NCBI RefSeq assembly: GCF_020616595.1
Contig: NZ_CP085278.1
Span: forward strand, 1,116,001-1,180,000
DNA from: Lentilactobacillus laojiaonis
GTDB lineage: Bacteria; Bacillota; Bacilli; Lactobacillales; Lactobacillaceae
Length of the DNA: 64,000 nt
Reading direction: 5' to 3'
In this document: positions 33,383 through 42,963 of the stretch, piece by piece
How positions within the stretch are numbered: the stretch's first letter is position 1
How the letters are laid out: every line of letters begins with the position of its first letter
The notes under the pieces: model-generated
Seen by the model: only the letters and a program-made list of their open reading frames with translations
What the model was told of the DNA's origin: nothing
Databases searched by the model: none
Translations under genes and position numbers: made by a program

Positions 33383-34921
33383 TTAATCTTTAACTTCTTT
33401 AATTGTATCAATAATTGAGCCATCACGATATTCAACCATCGCAACAGTACGATCAGTAAATTCAAGTGGTTTAGCTTCACCAACGATCTTTTGAGCCATA
33501 GCTTGTAATTCATCAATGGTAAAGATTGGAAGTCCTGGAACTTTAGCTAAACGATCAATTAAATCTTGGCGTTTAGGATTAATAGCAATTCCGACTTCAG
33601 TAACAATAACATCAATTGAATCACCTGGGGTTACGACTGTTGTAACATCGTTAACTACCGTAGCAATTCGACCACGCACTAATGGAGTTGAAATAATAGT
33701 TAATTTAGCAGTAGCAGCATCTTGGTGACCACCAATAGCTCCACGGATAACTCCGTCTGATCCACTCATAACGTTAACATTAAATTTAGTATCAACTTCT
33801 AAAGCACTTAAGATCACGACATCTAATTTATCAACTACCGCACCTTTATTATCAGGATCGGCATACCATGAGGCATCAATTTCTTGTTGGTTAGGATTGT
33901 CATGCATTGAGGCAGCGGCACCCTTATCAAAATCTTGTACATCCATGACTTTTTCAATTAAGCCTTCTTTTAATAAATCAGTAGTAGGTTTAGTAATTCC
34001 ACCTAACGCAAATGAGGCTTTAATATGATTATCAATCATTGATTGACGAAGATAGCGAGTAACGGCTAAGGCAGCTCCACCAGAACCAGTTTGGAATGAA
34101 AAACCATCTTTGAAGTATGGTGAGTTAGTAATAACATCATTAACCATCTTAGCGATTTTTAGTTCTTTAGGATCTTTAGTGAAACGAGTTGCTCCCGAAC
34201 CAATTTTATCAGGGTTACCAACTTCGTCTACTTTGACAATATAGTCAACTTGAGTTTGTTTGATTGAAGCAGGGGTATTAGGATAAGCAACAATGTTATC
34301 AGTTAGTAAAACAACTTTGTTAGCATATTGGGCATCCATTAAGGCATAACCTAAAGAACCAAAGACTGCTTTACCTTCCATACCATTAGCATTACCCATT
34401 TCATCAGCATTCGGTACTCCTAAGAAAGCTACATCAATTTTGATTTTACCTTCTTCAATTGCGCGAGCACGACCACCATGTGAACGGAAAATAACGGGTT
34501 CTTTTAAAGCACCGTGAGAAACGGCATCCCCTAGAGAACCACGCATTCCTGAACTAGTAATGTTAGTAACGGTTCCGGCTTCAATAGCTTCAACTACCAT
34601 GTCATTCATAACATTAGTAAGTGAAGATGGAGCTAAGGTTAAATTCTTAATTCCCATATCAATAATGATACGCATTACTTTGTTAAATACATAATCCCCT
34701 TCACGGAAGTGGTGATGAAATGAGATAGTCATGCCATCTTTAACATTTTCTTTAACTACATCTTCTAAAGAATCCTTGATTTTGTTTTCACCATTAGAAA
34801 CCCGAACTGTTGGGGCAACTCTTTGAACTACTGGATTACCAATTTCAACTGATTCAAATGGTTTGTAGTCCATTTTTTCCATTAAATTATCTGGTAATTC
34901 GCGATTTACATTATTCTTCAA
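33383..34921 (-). CDS. citF: Citrate lyase alpha subunit (citrate CoA-transferase)
   Basis: 512 residues from TTG at 34921 with GAGGAGGG 8 bases upstream; the annotatable ATG six codons earlier lies inside that site. CitF swaps acetyl for citryl on the acyl carrier protein. Visible family regions are [46 protein letters not shown], and [19 protein letters not shown], with the Glu region expected for the CoA-transferase fold. The length equals the usual 510-515. It overlaps the citE stop by 11 bases. Confidence 0.95.
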   Translation of the reverse strand: MKNNVNRELPDNLMEKMDYKPFESVEIGNPVVQRVAPTVRVSNGENKIKDSLEDVVKENVKDGMTISFHHHFREGDYVFNKVMRIIIDMGIKNLTLAPSSLTNVMNDMVVEAIEAGTVTNITSSGMRGSLGDAVSHGALKEPVIFRSHGGRARAIEEGKIKIDVAFLGVPNADEMGNANGMEGKAVFGSLGYALMDAQYANKVVLLTDNIVAYPNTPASIKQTQVDYIVKVDEVGNPDKIGSGATRFTKDPKELKIAKMVNDVITNSPYFKDGFSFQTGSGGAALAVTRYLRQSMIDNHIKASFALGGITKPTTDLLKEGLIEKVMDVQDFDKGAAASMHDNPNQQEIDASWYADPDNKGAVVDKLDVVILSALEVDTKFNVNVMSGSDGVIRGAIGGHQDAATAKLTIISTPLVRGRIATVVNDVTTVVTPGDSIDVIVTEVGIAINPKRQDLIDRLAKVPGLPIFTIDELQAMAQKIVGEAKPLEFTDRTVAMVEYRDGSIIDTIKEVKD

Positions 34922-35825
34922 TGTAATTACCCTCCTCATCGACTAAGTTAGAAGCTTTTGCTAAATTCATTACACGTTGAGCTCTTAATACTACCGGACG
35001 GTCAACCATTTGACCATTCATAGAAATTACTCCAGAACCTTTAATCTTAGCTTCTTCGATGGCGTGAATAACGCCTCTAGCATTTTCAATTTCTTTTTTA
35101 GTTGGTGCATATACTTGGTTAACCATTGGGATTTGGCGCGGATTAACTAATGATTTACCATCGTAACCTAATTGGTGGATATATTCAGTTTCTCGCATAA
35201 ATCCTTCGGTATCGTTCATATTAGTAAATACCGTATCAAAAGCGGCAATATCATTAGCTCTAGCAGCATGTAAAATCATGTTACGCGCAAAATCTAATTC
35301 ACGGCCGTCTGGATAACGATGAGTTTTCATATCAGTAGTGTAATCTTCGGCTGATAAAGCAATTCCGATCATTCGATCTGAAGCACCGGCAATTTCATTA
35401 GCATTTAAAACTCCCTTGGCACTTTCAATAGCAGCCATTAAATTAGTACTACCAACTTCGCGACCAAATTTCTTTTCAGCTTCTACTACTACTGCTTCTA
35501 ATTCGTGAATCATATCGGCAGTTTCAGTTTTTGGTAAACGAATTACATCAATTCCGGCCTTAACCATGGCATAAACATCATCTTTATAGAATTCAGTATC
35601 CAAGCCGTTAATACGAACGACCAATTCAGTGTTACCGTAATCAACAGTTTTTAAAGCTTGGTATACCAAGTTACGAGCAGAATCTTTTTCAGCTAAAGAA
35701 ACCGCATCTTCTAAATCAAACATGACTGAGTCGGCTCCGTAAATGCCCGCATCCTTAAGCATAGCCGGGTTATTACCAGGAACAAACATCATAGTTCTTC
35801 TTAAACGTTGTTCATTATCACTCAT
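34911..35825 (-). CDS. citE: Citrate lyase beta subunit (citryl-ACP lyase)
   Basis: 304 residues from ATG at 35825, 9 bases after GGGAGG; the frame runs upstream into citD but without a good site. CitE splits citryl-ACP to oxaloacetate and acetyl-ACP in a Mg-dependent TIM barrel. Visible are [30 protein letters not shown] (metal Glu/Asp), [20 protein letters not shown], and [14 protein letters not shown] with the metal Glu. Confidence 0.95.
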   Translation of the reverse strand: MSDNEQRLRRTMMFVPGNNPAMLKDAGIYGADSVMFDLEDAVSLAEKDSARNLVYQALKTVDYGNTELVVRINGLDTEFYKDDVYAMVKAGIDVIRLPKTETADMIHELEAVVVEAEKKFGREVGSTNLMAAIESAKGVLNANEIAGASDRMIGIALSAEDYTTDMKTHRYPDGRELDFARNMILHAARANDIAAFDTVFTNMNDTEGFMRETEYIHQLGYDGKSLVNPRQIPMVNQVYAPTKKEIENARGVIHAIEEAKIKGSGVISMNGQMVDRPVVLRAQRVMNLAKASNLVDEEGNYIEE

Positions 35826-35826
35826 T

Positions 35827-36117
35827 TTATAAAACCTCCCAGTTAGGTTCGGTAGCATCAATTGAACGTTGAACGGCAGTAATAGTTCTAGCCTTAATTA
35901 CGCAATCTAAAGCCCCTTTATCAACTGCTTTAACCTTGGCATTATCAATTCCATAATCTTTAATAACATCCGTAATTACTTGTTTAATTTGATCACCAAA
36001 TTGTTTAATTACATCAGATTCTAGATTAATTTCAATGCCATTGGTGCCTTGGCTAAGCATGATTTGAATATCAGATGATTCTAACGTTCCTGCAATTGCA
36101 GTATGTTTAATTTCCAT
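35827..36117 (-). CDS. citD: Citrate lyase acyl carrier protein (gamma subunit)
   Basis: A 96-residue carrier protein. The Ser that receives the 2'-(5''-phosphoribosyl)-3'-dephospho-CoA group is in AGTLESSDIQIML (about residue 14). An ATG at 36117 is preceded by AGGA. It overlaps the citC stop by 11 bases and lies just before citE. Confidence 0.95.
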   Translation of the reverse strand: MEIKHTAIAGTLESSDIQIMLSQGTNGIEINLESDVIKQFGDQIKQVITDVIKDYGIDNAKVKAVDKGALDCVIKARTITAVQRSIDATEPNWEVL

Positions 36118-37153
36118 CAATGTTCATTCCTTTCTGGATCCGTTGTTGTAAGTTACTTAAATTACTTGAAATAAAATTAATAGTTGATTGAGGTACCAAT
36201 TGAGATAGTTTTTCAAGATGATTATCTCGGATATTCTCACGAACATCTCGAGCCGAGATAATTTGTTGATCAACTTTTTTGCGATCGACTATTTTCACCT
36301 TAACTTCCGGCTCTAAAACATCTTTTAAAACCTGGTTATAAATATTAGTTGTTTCAGAATGAGGCTCGCTACCCAAATATCTAGTTTGAATATGCAAAGT
36401 TTTAGCAATCCAATTTTTAAAAATTAAAGCATCTAGGGTAGTTTGATAGGTTACTATCTCAGCCTGACTTTTAATAAAGTAAGCTGGGAAAGTCGCAAAG
36501 CTCACCATATAATCGGACCCGTTGACTACCGTTACATTATCTAAATCCGCCGTTCCCGCTTCAATTAATTGGGTTCGTTCACTAGTTGAAAATAAGGAAG
36601 CATCGGTATTCACTACAAACACATATACTTGATCGTTTTCTTTAGCAGCCGTCTCAATTAAATAACGATGGCCTAAGGTAAACGGATTAGCATTCATCAC
36701 GATGCCGGCAATTGATTGATTATCGGAAAATTTAACAATGGAATTTAGATAATCTTGAATTAAGTAATCGCCACTTTCTAAAATAGCACCTTGCTTAGAA
36801 ACTGCGATCGCCTGAAAGCCAACATGTTTAAAACTTTCCACATACTCTGGTTTCGTAAAAACAAATAAGTGAAAAATATTTTGTTGAGCTAAGCGCATAG
36901 TTAAATCTGAAATTATCGTGTTAAAATAAGTGCCACTTTCCCGACCCTTATTGCAAACCGCAATATATTTTAAAATATTACCAGCAATTGATCCGGTGGC
37001 CACTAAACGTTCACCTTCAAAAATTCCAATGGTTTGGTCAATTTTATCCACTTCATTAGCAGAAAAATCGTTAATATTTAGCGAAATTAAAAATTCTTGC
37101 CATTGTTTAAAAATAATTGGATCACTAAGATTTAGTTCCACAATATCGTTCAA
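36107..37153 (-). CDS. citC: [Citrate (pro-3S)-lyase] ligase
   Basis: 348 residues read from TTG at 37153, since GAGG lies 8 bases upstream; another TTG two codons earlier is too close. An N-terminal GNAT-like part (about 1-135) precedes the nucleotidyltransferase domain with NPFTLGHRYLIE (the HxGH-type site) and FSTSERTQLIE. The enzyme acetylates the SH of the CitD prosthetic group, switching citrate lyase on. It leads the cit operon, divergent from the regulator gene. Confidence 0.93.
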   Translation of the reverse strand: MNDIVELNLSDPIIFKQWQEFLISLNINDFSANEVDKIDQTIGIFEGERLVATGSIAGNILKYIAVCNKGRESGTYFNTIISDLTMRLAQQNIFHLFVFTKPEYVESFKHVGFQAIAVSKQGAILESGDYLIQDYLNSIVKFSDNQSIAGIVMNANPFTLGHRYLIETAAKENDQVYVFVVNTDASLFSTSERTQLIEAGTADLDNVTVVNGSDYMVSFATFPAYFIKSQAEIVTYQTTLDALIFKNWIAKTLHIQTRYLGSEPHSETTNIYNQVLKDVLEPEVKVKIVDRKKVDQQIISARDVRENIRDNHLEKLSQLVPQSTINFISSNLSNLQQRIQKGMNIDGN

Positions 37154-37210
37154 TACCAAAGCCTCATTTCATAAAACATTAAATTAACTATTAACTTTGT
37201 GCACTTTTAT

Positions 37211-37237
37211 ACTATAACATTTTTTGAAAAATTGCAA
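37211..37237 (-). promoter_or_regulatory. Candidate cit operon promoter
   Basis: Minus strand TGTTATAGT gives an extended -10 (TATAGT at 37211-37216), with TTGCAA 15 bases upstream. The surrounding 37220-37300 is almost pure A+T with T and A tracts, the kind of region bound by CitI-type regulators. Confidence 0.4.
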
Positions 37238-37315
37238 AAAAAATTAAAAATTTTAAAAAATATAAAATTAAATTACATGATATAATTTAATTAATAATTT
37301 TCGGGAGGATTTAAT

Positions 37316-38254
37316 TTGGAAAACATCCAACATCGCAAAGAACTGTCCTTAATTGCAGAGGATTATTATTTCTCTAAATTAACGATTGGGGAGATTGCTA
37401 AAAAATATAATTTAAGTCGGTACTTAATTACTAAGTATCTAGACGAAGCCACTGCATCTGGCTTAGTAACTATTAAAATTTATTCACCGATTACCAGAAA
37501 TTTTGAATTAGAATTAAAATTTAAAAAGCAATTTCCTAAGCAAAACATTTATATTGTCAAAAATAGCAATCACTTTTTAACCAATGGGGAAAACGTAATT
37601 CAATTTGCTGCTGAACAGGCTCAAATTATGATTGCTGATAGTAAAATCGTTGGTTTAACCTGGGGAAACACCATTAACCAAGTGATTCATCAACTAGGCG
37701 GTTCTATTAAAAATGATTTAACCTTTACTCAATTTTTAGGAGAAAATATTAAATACGGGTCCTCCAATGGATCCATGAAAGTCATTGAAAATTCCGCTGA
37801 AAAATTTGGCGCTCACTATATTCCAATGATTGCCCCGTTATACATACTAAATGATCAGGTCAGAAATCACTTAAAGCACGAGCCCTCTTTAAAAGAAGCG
37901 TTTGACTTTGCTTCTAAAATGGATCTCATTATCACCGAGGTCGGGACCTTAGACTCTCTAAATTCCATTAGTTTTTGGAAAGAAAATCGTGAACGTATTT
38001 TTCCCGGAGTTGATTTTGATCAAGTAGCGGGCTTAATTTATGGACGTCCCTATGATATCAACGGACAACTACTAAATCCCGATGAAAATAAAGTATTTGG
38101 CGTTGATTTACAAACCATTTTAAAAACCCCTCGCCGGTTGGGAATTATTTCCGGTAAATTTAAAAGCCAAGCAACTCTAGGTCTCTTAAATAGTCAATTA
38201 GTTACAGATGTCATCATGGACGAAGCCGTAGCCAATCGAATTATTAATAAATAA
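37316..38254 (+). CDS. SorC/DeoR-family regulator, CitI-like
   Basis: A 312-residue regulator starting at TTG with GGGAGG upstream. The N-terminal helix-turn-helix is KLTIGEIAKKYNLSRYLITK at residues about 20-39. The rest is the SorC effector-binding domain with IVGLTWGNTINQVIHQL and a C-terminal RRLGIISGKFKSQATLGLL. The position between the divergent cit operon and the citrate transporter gene, and the family, match CitI, the citrate-responsive activator of Weissella and relatives. The expected target is the AT-rich 37160-37315 interval. Confidence 0.85.
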   Translation: MENIQHRKELSLIAEDYYFSKLTIGEIAKKYNLSRYLITKYLDEATASGLVTIKIYSPITRNFELELKFKKQFPKQNIYIVKNSNHFLTNGENVIQFAAEQAQIMIADSKIVGLTWGNTINQVIHQLGGSIKNDLTFTQFLGENIKYGSSNGSMKVIENSAEKFGAHYIPMIAPLYILNDQVRNHLKHEPSLKEAFDFASKMDLIITEVGTLDSLNSISFWKENRERIFPGVDFDQVAGLIYGRPYDINGQLLNPDENKVFGVDLQTILKTPRRLGIISGKFKSQATLGLLNSQLVTDVIMDEAVANRIINK

Positions 38255-38289
38255 AAACCAGTTATCAATTAAGATAACTGGTTTTTATG
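38253..38289. terminator. Bidirectional terminator
   Basis: Stem AAAACCAGTTATC / GATAACTGGTTTT flanked by A and T runs, between convergent regulator and transporter genes. Confidence 0.9.
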
Positions 38290-38290
38290 T

Positions 38291-39712
38291 TTACCAAATT
38301 CCGATAAGTTTCATCCATAGGGTACCGATACCGATCCAAATAACGATATAAATTAATCCTAAGATGAAGTTCATTCTCCACCAATCTGATTGTTTAACAT
38401 AACCAGTACCAAATAGAATTGAAGCAGGTCCATTTGAGTAGTGAGTAGTTGAACCAAAGATTGCGGCAGTAAAGCCTAATAGTAAGGCTGATAATAAGTG
38501 TGGTGCGCCAGCAGAAATAGCTACGGCTAGTAATGCTGAGTACATAGCAGAAGTTTGAGCAGTTCCACTAGCAAATAAGTAATGAGTGTAGAAGTAGAAG
38601 ATCACAATTACAAATAACACAATCATCCAATTGTAGCCACTTAACATTGATCCCATAGTTTTTGATAGCCAACCAATTAAACCTAATTTAGTTAATTCAT
38701 TTGCCATGAAAATTAAAATTGAGAACCAAATTAAAGTGTTCCAAGCACCAGTTTCATTTAAAATATCACTAACGTTTAATACCCCAGTAACTAATAATAA
38801 TGAAACTGCTAAGAAAGCAACAAAAGTAGCATCTAAACCGATAAAACTAGATAACATCCATAATGCTAAAGCTAGTACAAAGACAGCCATCATAATCTTT
38901 TCAGCAACTGTAATTTTACCCATTTTAGCTAATTCATCATTAGCCCATTCCTTAGCATTAGGAGTTTCTTTAATTTCTGGTGGATACATTTTGTAAATTA
39001 CGTAAGGAATAATAATTAAACTTAAAATTCCGGGAACAATTGCAGCAGTAAACCAAGTAATCCATGAAATATTGATACCCATTGATTTAGCAAAGGTAGC
39101 GGCTAACAAGTTAGGAGCCATAGCGGTTAAGAAAAGACCACTAGTGATATTGTTACCATGGAATTCTGAGAAAATTAAAAATGAACCAATTTTTCTTTCG
39201 GTACCATCTTGAGGAGATGATCCGTAAACTTCAGCTAAAGATTCAATAATTGGGTAAACAATCCCACCGGCACGCGCTGTACTACTTGGTGTAGCGGAAC
39301 CGGTTAAAACATCAACCCCGATTAATGAGTAAGCTAATCCTAAAGTCTTCTTACCAAACATTCGTATAAAGATCAACGCCACACGACGACCAAGACCGGT
39401 TTTAACAAATCCTCGTGATAAGAAGTAAGCCATGGCAATTAACCAAACAGTATTACTACCAAATCCAGTAACGGCTTCTTCCATAGGTACAACTTTTAAT
39501 AAAACTGCAATGGTAATCCCAACAATGGCTACCCCAGCAATTGGAATTGGTTGAACGATACATCCAATAATGGTACCAACAAATATTGCTAAAATTCTCC
39601 AAGCTTCTAATGAAATCCCGTCTGGTCTAAATCCAGAACATAACCAAATAATTGCAGCGATTACAATTGGCCAAAAAAACTTTTTGTAATCGACTTTACT
39701 TAATGATGACAT
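38291..39712 (-). CDS. DASS-family citrate/dicarboxylate exchanger (CitT-like)
   Basis: A 473-residue membrane protein with about 12-14 segments. The two DASS signature turns are clear: TGSATPSSTARAGGIVYP (first half) and FGSTTHYSNGPASILFGTG (second half), typical of CitT/SodiT1 anion exchangers. In enterobacteria CitT exchanges citrate for succinate; given the citrate lyase cluster, citrate in and a C4 dicarboxylate (malate or succinate) out is the likely use. It is not of the 2-HCT family CitP, which most lactic acid bacteria use with citrate lyase. The start is preceded by AGAGGAAAT. The LDH-fold gene lies just upstream in the same direction. Confidence 0.88.
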   Translation of the reverse strand: MSSLSKVDYKKFFWPIVIAAIIWLCSGFRPDGISLEAWRILAIFVGTIIGCIVQPIPIAGVAIVGITIAVLLKVVPMEEAVTGFGSNTVWLIAMAYFLSRGFVKTGLGRRVALIFIRMFGKKTLGLAYSLIGVDVLTGSATPSSTARAGGIVYPIIESLAEVYGSSPQDGTERKIGSFLIFSEFHGNNITSGLFLTAMAPNLLAATFAKSMGINISWITWFTAAIVPGILSLIIIPYVIYKMYPPEIKETPNAKEWANDELAKMGKITVAEKIMMAVFVLALALWMLSSFIGLDATFVAFLAVSLLLVTGVLNVSDILNETGAWNTLIWFSILIFMANELTKLGLIGWLSKTMGSMLSGYNWMIVLFVIVIFYFYTHYLFASGTAQTSAMYSALLAVAISAGAPHLLSALLLGFTAAIFGSTTHYSNGPASILFGTGYVKQSDWWRMNFILGLIYIVIWIGIGTLWMKLIGIW

Positions 39713-39782
39713 CCAATTTCCTCTTTCATTATCAAATTATTTTATTCACATGAATGGCTAAAATTTTTATTTTTTTCTTTTG

Positions 39783-40718
39783 CTATTTAATATCGTTTAA
39801 AATGGTTTGCATAGTTTCTACTGATTTTTGCATTTGAGTTTGTTCAGTGTCACTTAGTGGCATGTCAATAACATTTGCAATTCCGTTGCCATTAATTACG
39901 GCTGGATTACCAATGTATAAATCACTGTCACGATATGGTGCACTAATTGGTAAAACAATACTTTGGTTAGTTAAAATAGCTTTTGTTATATTTGCTAAAC
40001 AAGTAGCAACCCCATAGAATGTAGCACCTTTTAACCCAATTATTGAACTACCTTTTTTACGAACATCTTCTTCAATTGCACTTAAGTCAGTTGACGAAAT
40101 TTTTTGATCGTTAGCCACTTGTTTTAAAGCAATCCCATTAATAGTAGCTTCGTCATAAGCAACAAATTCACTATCTCCGTGTTCTCCTAAAACATAGGCA
40201 TTGATCTCATCAATTGAAACTTCAAATTTTTGAGATAATTCTACCAATAACCGTGCAGTATCTAAGGAAGTTCCCGTTCCGATAACTCGGTTTTTAGGAA
40301 ATCCCGAAAGTTTTTGAGTCATAGTAGTTAAAATATCCACTGGATTACTAGAAACTACAAAGGTTCCAGCAAATCCGCTTTGCACAACTGGTTCCACAAT
40401 TGATTTGAGAATTGAAACATTTTTGTTAACTAAATCTAAACGTGTTTCCCCCGGCTTTCTTGGGACACCAGCTGTAATTACAACTACATCGGCATCTTTA
40501 GCATCGCTGTATTGACCGTATCTAACTTTAGTACGTTTAGTGAATGCTGAGATATCTTCTAAATCTAAAACATCACCTTTAGCATGATCTTCTTTTAGAT
40601 CAGCAATTACTAATTCATCAGCTACGCCCATTTGTTGTAAAGCAAAAGCAAATGATGATCCAACTGCTCCATCGCCAACTAATAAAACTTTTTTAGGTTT
40701 ACTAATTGTCAAAGTCAT
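39783..40718 (-). CDS. LDH-fold 2-hydroxyacid dehydrogenase, likely malate dehydrogenase activity
   Basis: A 311-residue enzyme aligned throughout with L-lactate dehydrogenase: VLLVGDGAVGSSFAFAL Rossmann motif, the catalytic pair Asp153 (GTGTSLDTAR) and His180 (VLGEHGD), Arg156, and Arg93 in the mobile loop. The loop reads TAGVPRKPGETRLDLV: the residue that is Gln102 in LDH (A-P-Q-K-P-G-E-T-R) is Arg87 here. Arg at this place is the malate dehydrogenase residue, and Q102R alone turned Bacillus LDH into a malate dehydrogenase in published work. The gene lies next to the citrate exchanger and the citrate lyase locus, so reduction of oxaloacetate to malate is the best guess. A good promoter precedes it. 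Confidence 0.9.
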   Translation of the reverse strand: MTLTISKPKKVLLVGDGAVGSSFAFALQQMGVADELVIADLKEDHAKGDVLDLEDISAFTKRTKVRYGQYSDAKDADVVVITAGVPRKPGETRLDLVNKNVSILKSIVEPVVQSGFAGTFVVSSNPVDILTTMTQKLSGFPKNRVIGTGTSLDTARLLVELSQKFEVSIDEINAYVLGEHGDSEFVAYDEATINGIALKQVANDQKISSTDLSAIEEDVRKKGSSIIGLKGATFYGVATCLANITKAILTNQSIVLPISAPYRDSDLYIGNPAVINGNGIANVIDMPLSDTEQTQMQKSVETMQTILNDIK

Positions 40719-40770
40719 TGTACCAACTCCTTTAAAAATTTTATGACCTTCATGTTTGATTTGTCACATT

Positions 40771-40799
40771 ATTATGCAATATTTTTTTAAAAATTTCAA
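40771..40799 (-). promoter_or_regulatory. Promoter of the LDH-fold gene
   Basis: TTGAAA (40794-40799, minus strand), a 17-base spacer, then CATAAT (40771-40776). The upstream flank is AT-rich with a TTGTGAA...TTTTCAA word pair that is only loosely Rex-like. Confidence 0.6.
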
Positions 40800-40928
40800 A
40801 TTTTTTTGTGAAATTTATAAATTTTCAATATGTATTATCATAAAAGAATTGGCAATAACCCTTATAATATCAGCAATCATCGGGAATTATTAGATTTTTT
40901 ATCATAATAAAAATTTATCATGCGAGCT

Positions 40929-41711
40929 TTATAACGTTAATAAAAAATTATGCAGTACTTCATTAAATTTCTCGGGTTGTTCAGCCATAACAATATGCCC
41001 AGCATTTTCAATGACTTTAAATTGACCATGAGAATTAAAATTAGCCACCACTTCGGCAAAGTGATAATCAAAATATGGGGATTGTTTACCAGCAATAATT
41101 AAATAAGGAATCTTTAACTGCACGATAACATCCCGCCAGTCTTGCGTAGCATGATCTTCTAAAAAGCTCTGATTTTGATCTGAGTGATAAGGATACTGTT
41201 CATTAAGTAATTTAATTTCTTGATATAAGGTCGCATCAATCTCATGAAAGGTCGCTTTTCCGAAATCATTTTTAATTAGATAGGGAAAATTATCCCAAGC
41301 TAAATTTTTAAAACCAAACGCCCATTCCTGATCTTGAAGCATTTTAGGCGACTGATCCACATCAATAAAGGCTTTAACGTGTTGATCACCGTATAAAGCA
41401 AAATAAGCTAAAAAGGTAGCTGCGCCCATCGAATTACCCATTAAAACGGGATCCTGTAAATTTAAATCGGTCATTAATTCATGGATATCTTGCGCATGCT
41501 TAAAAATTCTTTGGCCTTTAAACGTCCGTTGTGATATCCCTTGATTTCTAGCATCCACATTGATTACGCGATAATGATGGTCCAATAAAAAGTTTACCTG
41601 ATTTTTCCATATTAATTTGTGTCCACCAATTCCCGTTAAAATTACAATCGGTTGTCCTTCTCCTTCATCAGTATAGGTTAACTGAACATTATCACTAGTT
41701 ATAAATTTCAT
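40929..41711 (-). CDS. Alpha/beta hydrolase
   Basis: A 260-residue cytosolic hydrolase. Visible are GIGGHKLIWKNQ (oxyanion side), the nucleophile elbow GNSMGAATFL at about residues 92-101, and the C-terminal His in VIENAGHIVMAEQPEKFNE. Asp is expected in the IPYLIIAGKQSPYFD segment. The pattern fits small esterases and ester/lactone hydrolases with no specific substrate indicated. Neighbours are unrelated, and it is probably monocistronic. Confidence 0.85.
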   Translation of the reverse strand: MKFITSDNVQLTYTDEGEGQPIVILTGIGGHKLIWKNQVNFLLDHHYRVINVDARNQGISQRTFKGQRIFKHAQDIHELMTDLNLQDPVLMGNSMGAATFLAYFALYGDQHVKAFIDVDQSPKMLQDQEWAFGFKNLAWDNFPYLIKNDFGKATFHEIDATLYQEIKLLNEQYPYHSDQNQSFLEDHATQDWRDVIVQLKIPYLIIAGKQSPYFDYHFAEVVANFNSHGQFKVIENAGHIVMAEQPEKFNEVLHNFLLTL

Positions 41712-41729
41712 ACTTTCTCCTCTTAAAAT

Positions 41730-41756
41730 AAATAACCCCGAGATGGGGTTATTTAA
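41730..41756 (-). terminator. Terminator of the GNAT gene
   Basis: Stem AAATAACCCC / GGGGTTATTT with a 4-5 base loop and a short T-rich tail on the minus strand. Confidence 0.75.
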
Positions 41757-42168
41757 GGTTTATTTCCATATTTTGATGCTGAATGCCGGCTTCCATAAAT
41801 GGTTCACCCGTTACCTTAAAGCCCAATTTTTCGTAAAACTTCACGGCAGTAAGTTGAGCTCCCAAATAAAAATAATTAGGCCTAAGCGTTTGGAGAATCT
41901 TATTTAAGAGTTCTCGAGCATAACCTTGATGTCTAGCGGATTTTATTGTAGCTACCCGTTGAATATGAATTCCACTATCTGTAGGTAAAGTCCGAATAGT
42001 GACAACCGGATGGTTATCAACGTAGCCAACCCAATGTTTGGCTTGCGTATCCAAATCATCATATTCCAATTCTCTAGGGACCTGTTGTTCATCTACAAAA
42101 ACCGCTAGACGAATACTCAGCGCATCATTATAAATCGCACCCTTACCAGTTGCATACTTAATTTCCAA
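41749..42168 (-). CDS. GNAT-family N-acetyltransferase (ElaA-like)
   Basis: A 139-residue acetyltransferase. The acceptor region is IRLAVFVDEQQVPRELEYDD; the acetyl-CoA pyrophosphate loop is ATIKSARHQGYARELL (R-x-x-G-x-A form). The FYEKLGFKVTGEPFMEAGIQH end resembles ElaA. Substrate unknown. It is 11 bases downstream of the phosphatase gene, so the two form a small operon. Confidence 0.85.
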   Translation of the reverse strand: MEIKYATGKGAIYNDALSIRLAVFVDEQQVPRELEYDDLDTQAKHWVGYVDNHPVVTIRTLPTDSGIHIQRVATIKSARHQGYARELLNKILQTLRPNYFYLGAQLTAVKFYEKLGFKVTGEPFMEAGIQHQNMEINLK

Positions 42169-42179
42169 TCGACTTGCTC

Positions 42180-42833
42180 CTATTGATTATATTGATCAAT
42201 TTTAATTTGATCGTCATTAATTATTAATTTGGTGTAACTACCATTTTGTGGACGGACTGTTAAATCATATTTACCAGCTCCATACTTATCCACCAAGCTT
42301 AGAATTGAGTTGCCGTGGGTAACTAATAAAACATTGTCACCATCTGCAATCGCTGAATTTTGTTCGATCATTTTTAAGCCCTGATTATAACGCTGCCAAT
42401 ATTCAGAACTATCTTCGGCATGATGAAATGGATCGGCTGCCTTAATAAAATCTTTGGAACGATCAATCGAATACTTATCAACAATTTCTTTAAAAGTTGG
42501 CACCCCATGCGGACCACCTGCCATTAACCACATTTGGTTAATATCGCTGCCTTCAAAAGAGCCATAAAATTCTTCTCTAAACAACTTAGAAGTAATAACT
42601 TGGTTAGTGCTGTTACTTTGATTAAAATCTAAAATCTTTTGACAGGTCTCAGAAGCTCGGGTGGTATCACTACTATAAGCAGCCTTAAAATTGATCCCTG
42701 CTAGGCGTTTACCCGTATCCTCAGCGTTTTTTAAACCTTTCTCAGTTAATGGAGTATTGCCCCAGCCTTGAACTTTATTATAAATATTAAAATAAGTTTG
42801 ACCATGACGCACTACGTATAAATTAAATTTCAT
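42180..42833 (-). CDS. Histidine phosphatase family protein (phosphoglycerate mutase-like)
   Basis: A 217-residue enzyme with the catalytic LYVVRHGQTYFN motif at residues 4-15 and the second His in VLLVTHGNSILSL. The residues SSDTTRASET and FREEFYGSFEGSD are typical for the branch-1 phosphatases of lactobacilli. These act on small sugar or nucleotide phosphates; it is not the glycolytic mutase. It heads a two-gene operon with the GNAT gene. Confidence 0.88.
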   Translation of the reverse strand: MKFNLYVVRHGQTYFNIYNKVQGWGNTPLTEKGLKNAEDTGKRLAGINFKAAYSSDTTRASETCQKILDFNQSNSTNQVITSKLFREEFYGSFEGSDINQMWLMAGGPHGVPTFKEIVDKYSIDRSKDFIKAADPFHHAEDSSEYWQRYNQGLKMIEQNSAIADGDNVLLVTHGNSILSLVDKYGAGKYDLTVRPQNGSYTKLIINDDQIKIDQYNQ

Positions 42834-42963
42834 CTTATCACCTCATTATCTAAATAATATCATCTCACCTTAAATTTTAAAAAAGATCGCCTTAAATTTA
42901 TATTAGATAGCTTAGTTTTTTGTTACTATAGAAATCAGAAAAATCATTAAGGGAGTCAGCTAC

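Noticed and set aside
37316-38254. Reading the regulator as a sugar-operon repressor
   Set aside because: SorC/DeoR members do regulate sugar operons, but the position between citC and the citrate carrier and the CitI precedent make a citrate role more likely.
40808-40830. Rex-box-like TTGTGAA...TTTTCAA upstream of the LDH-fold gene
   Set aside because: The right half-site and the spacing (9 instead of 6) do not match the Rex consensus TTGTGAAnnnnnnTTCACAA.
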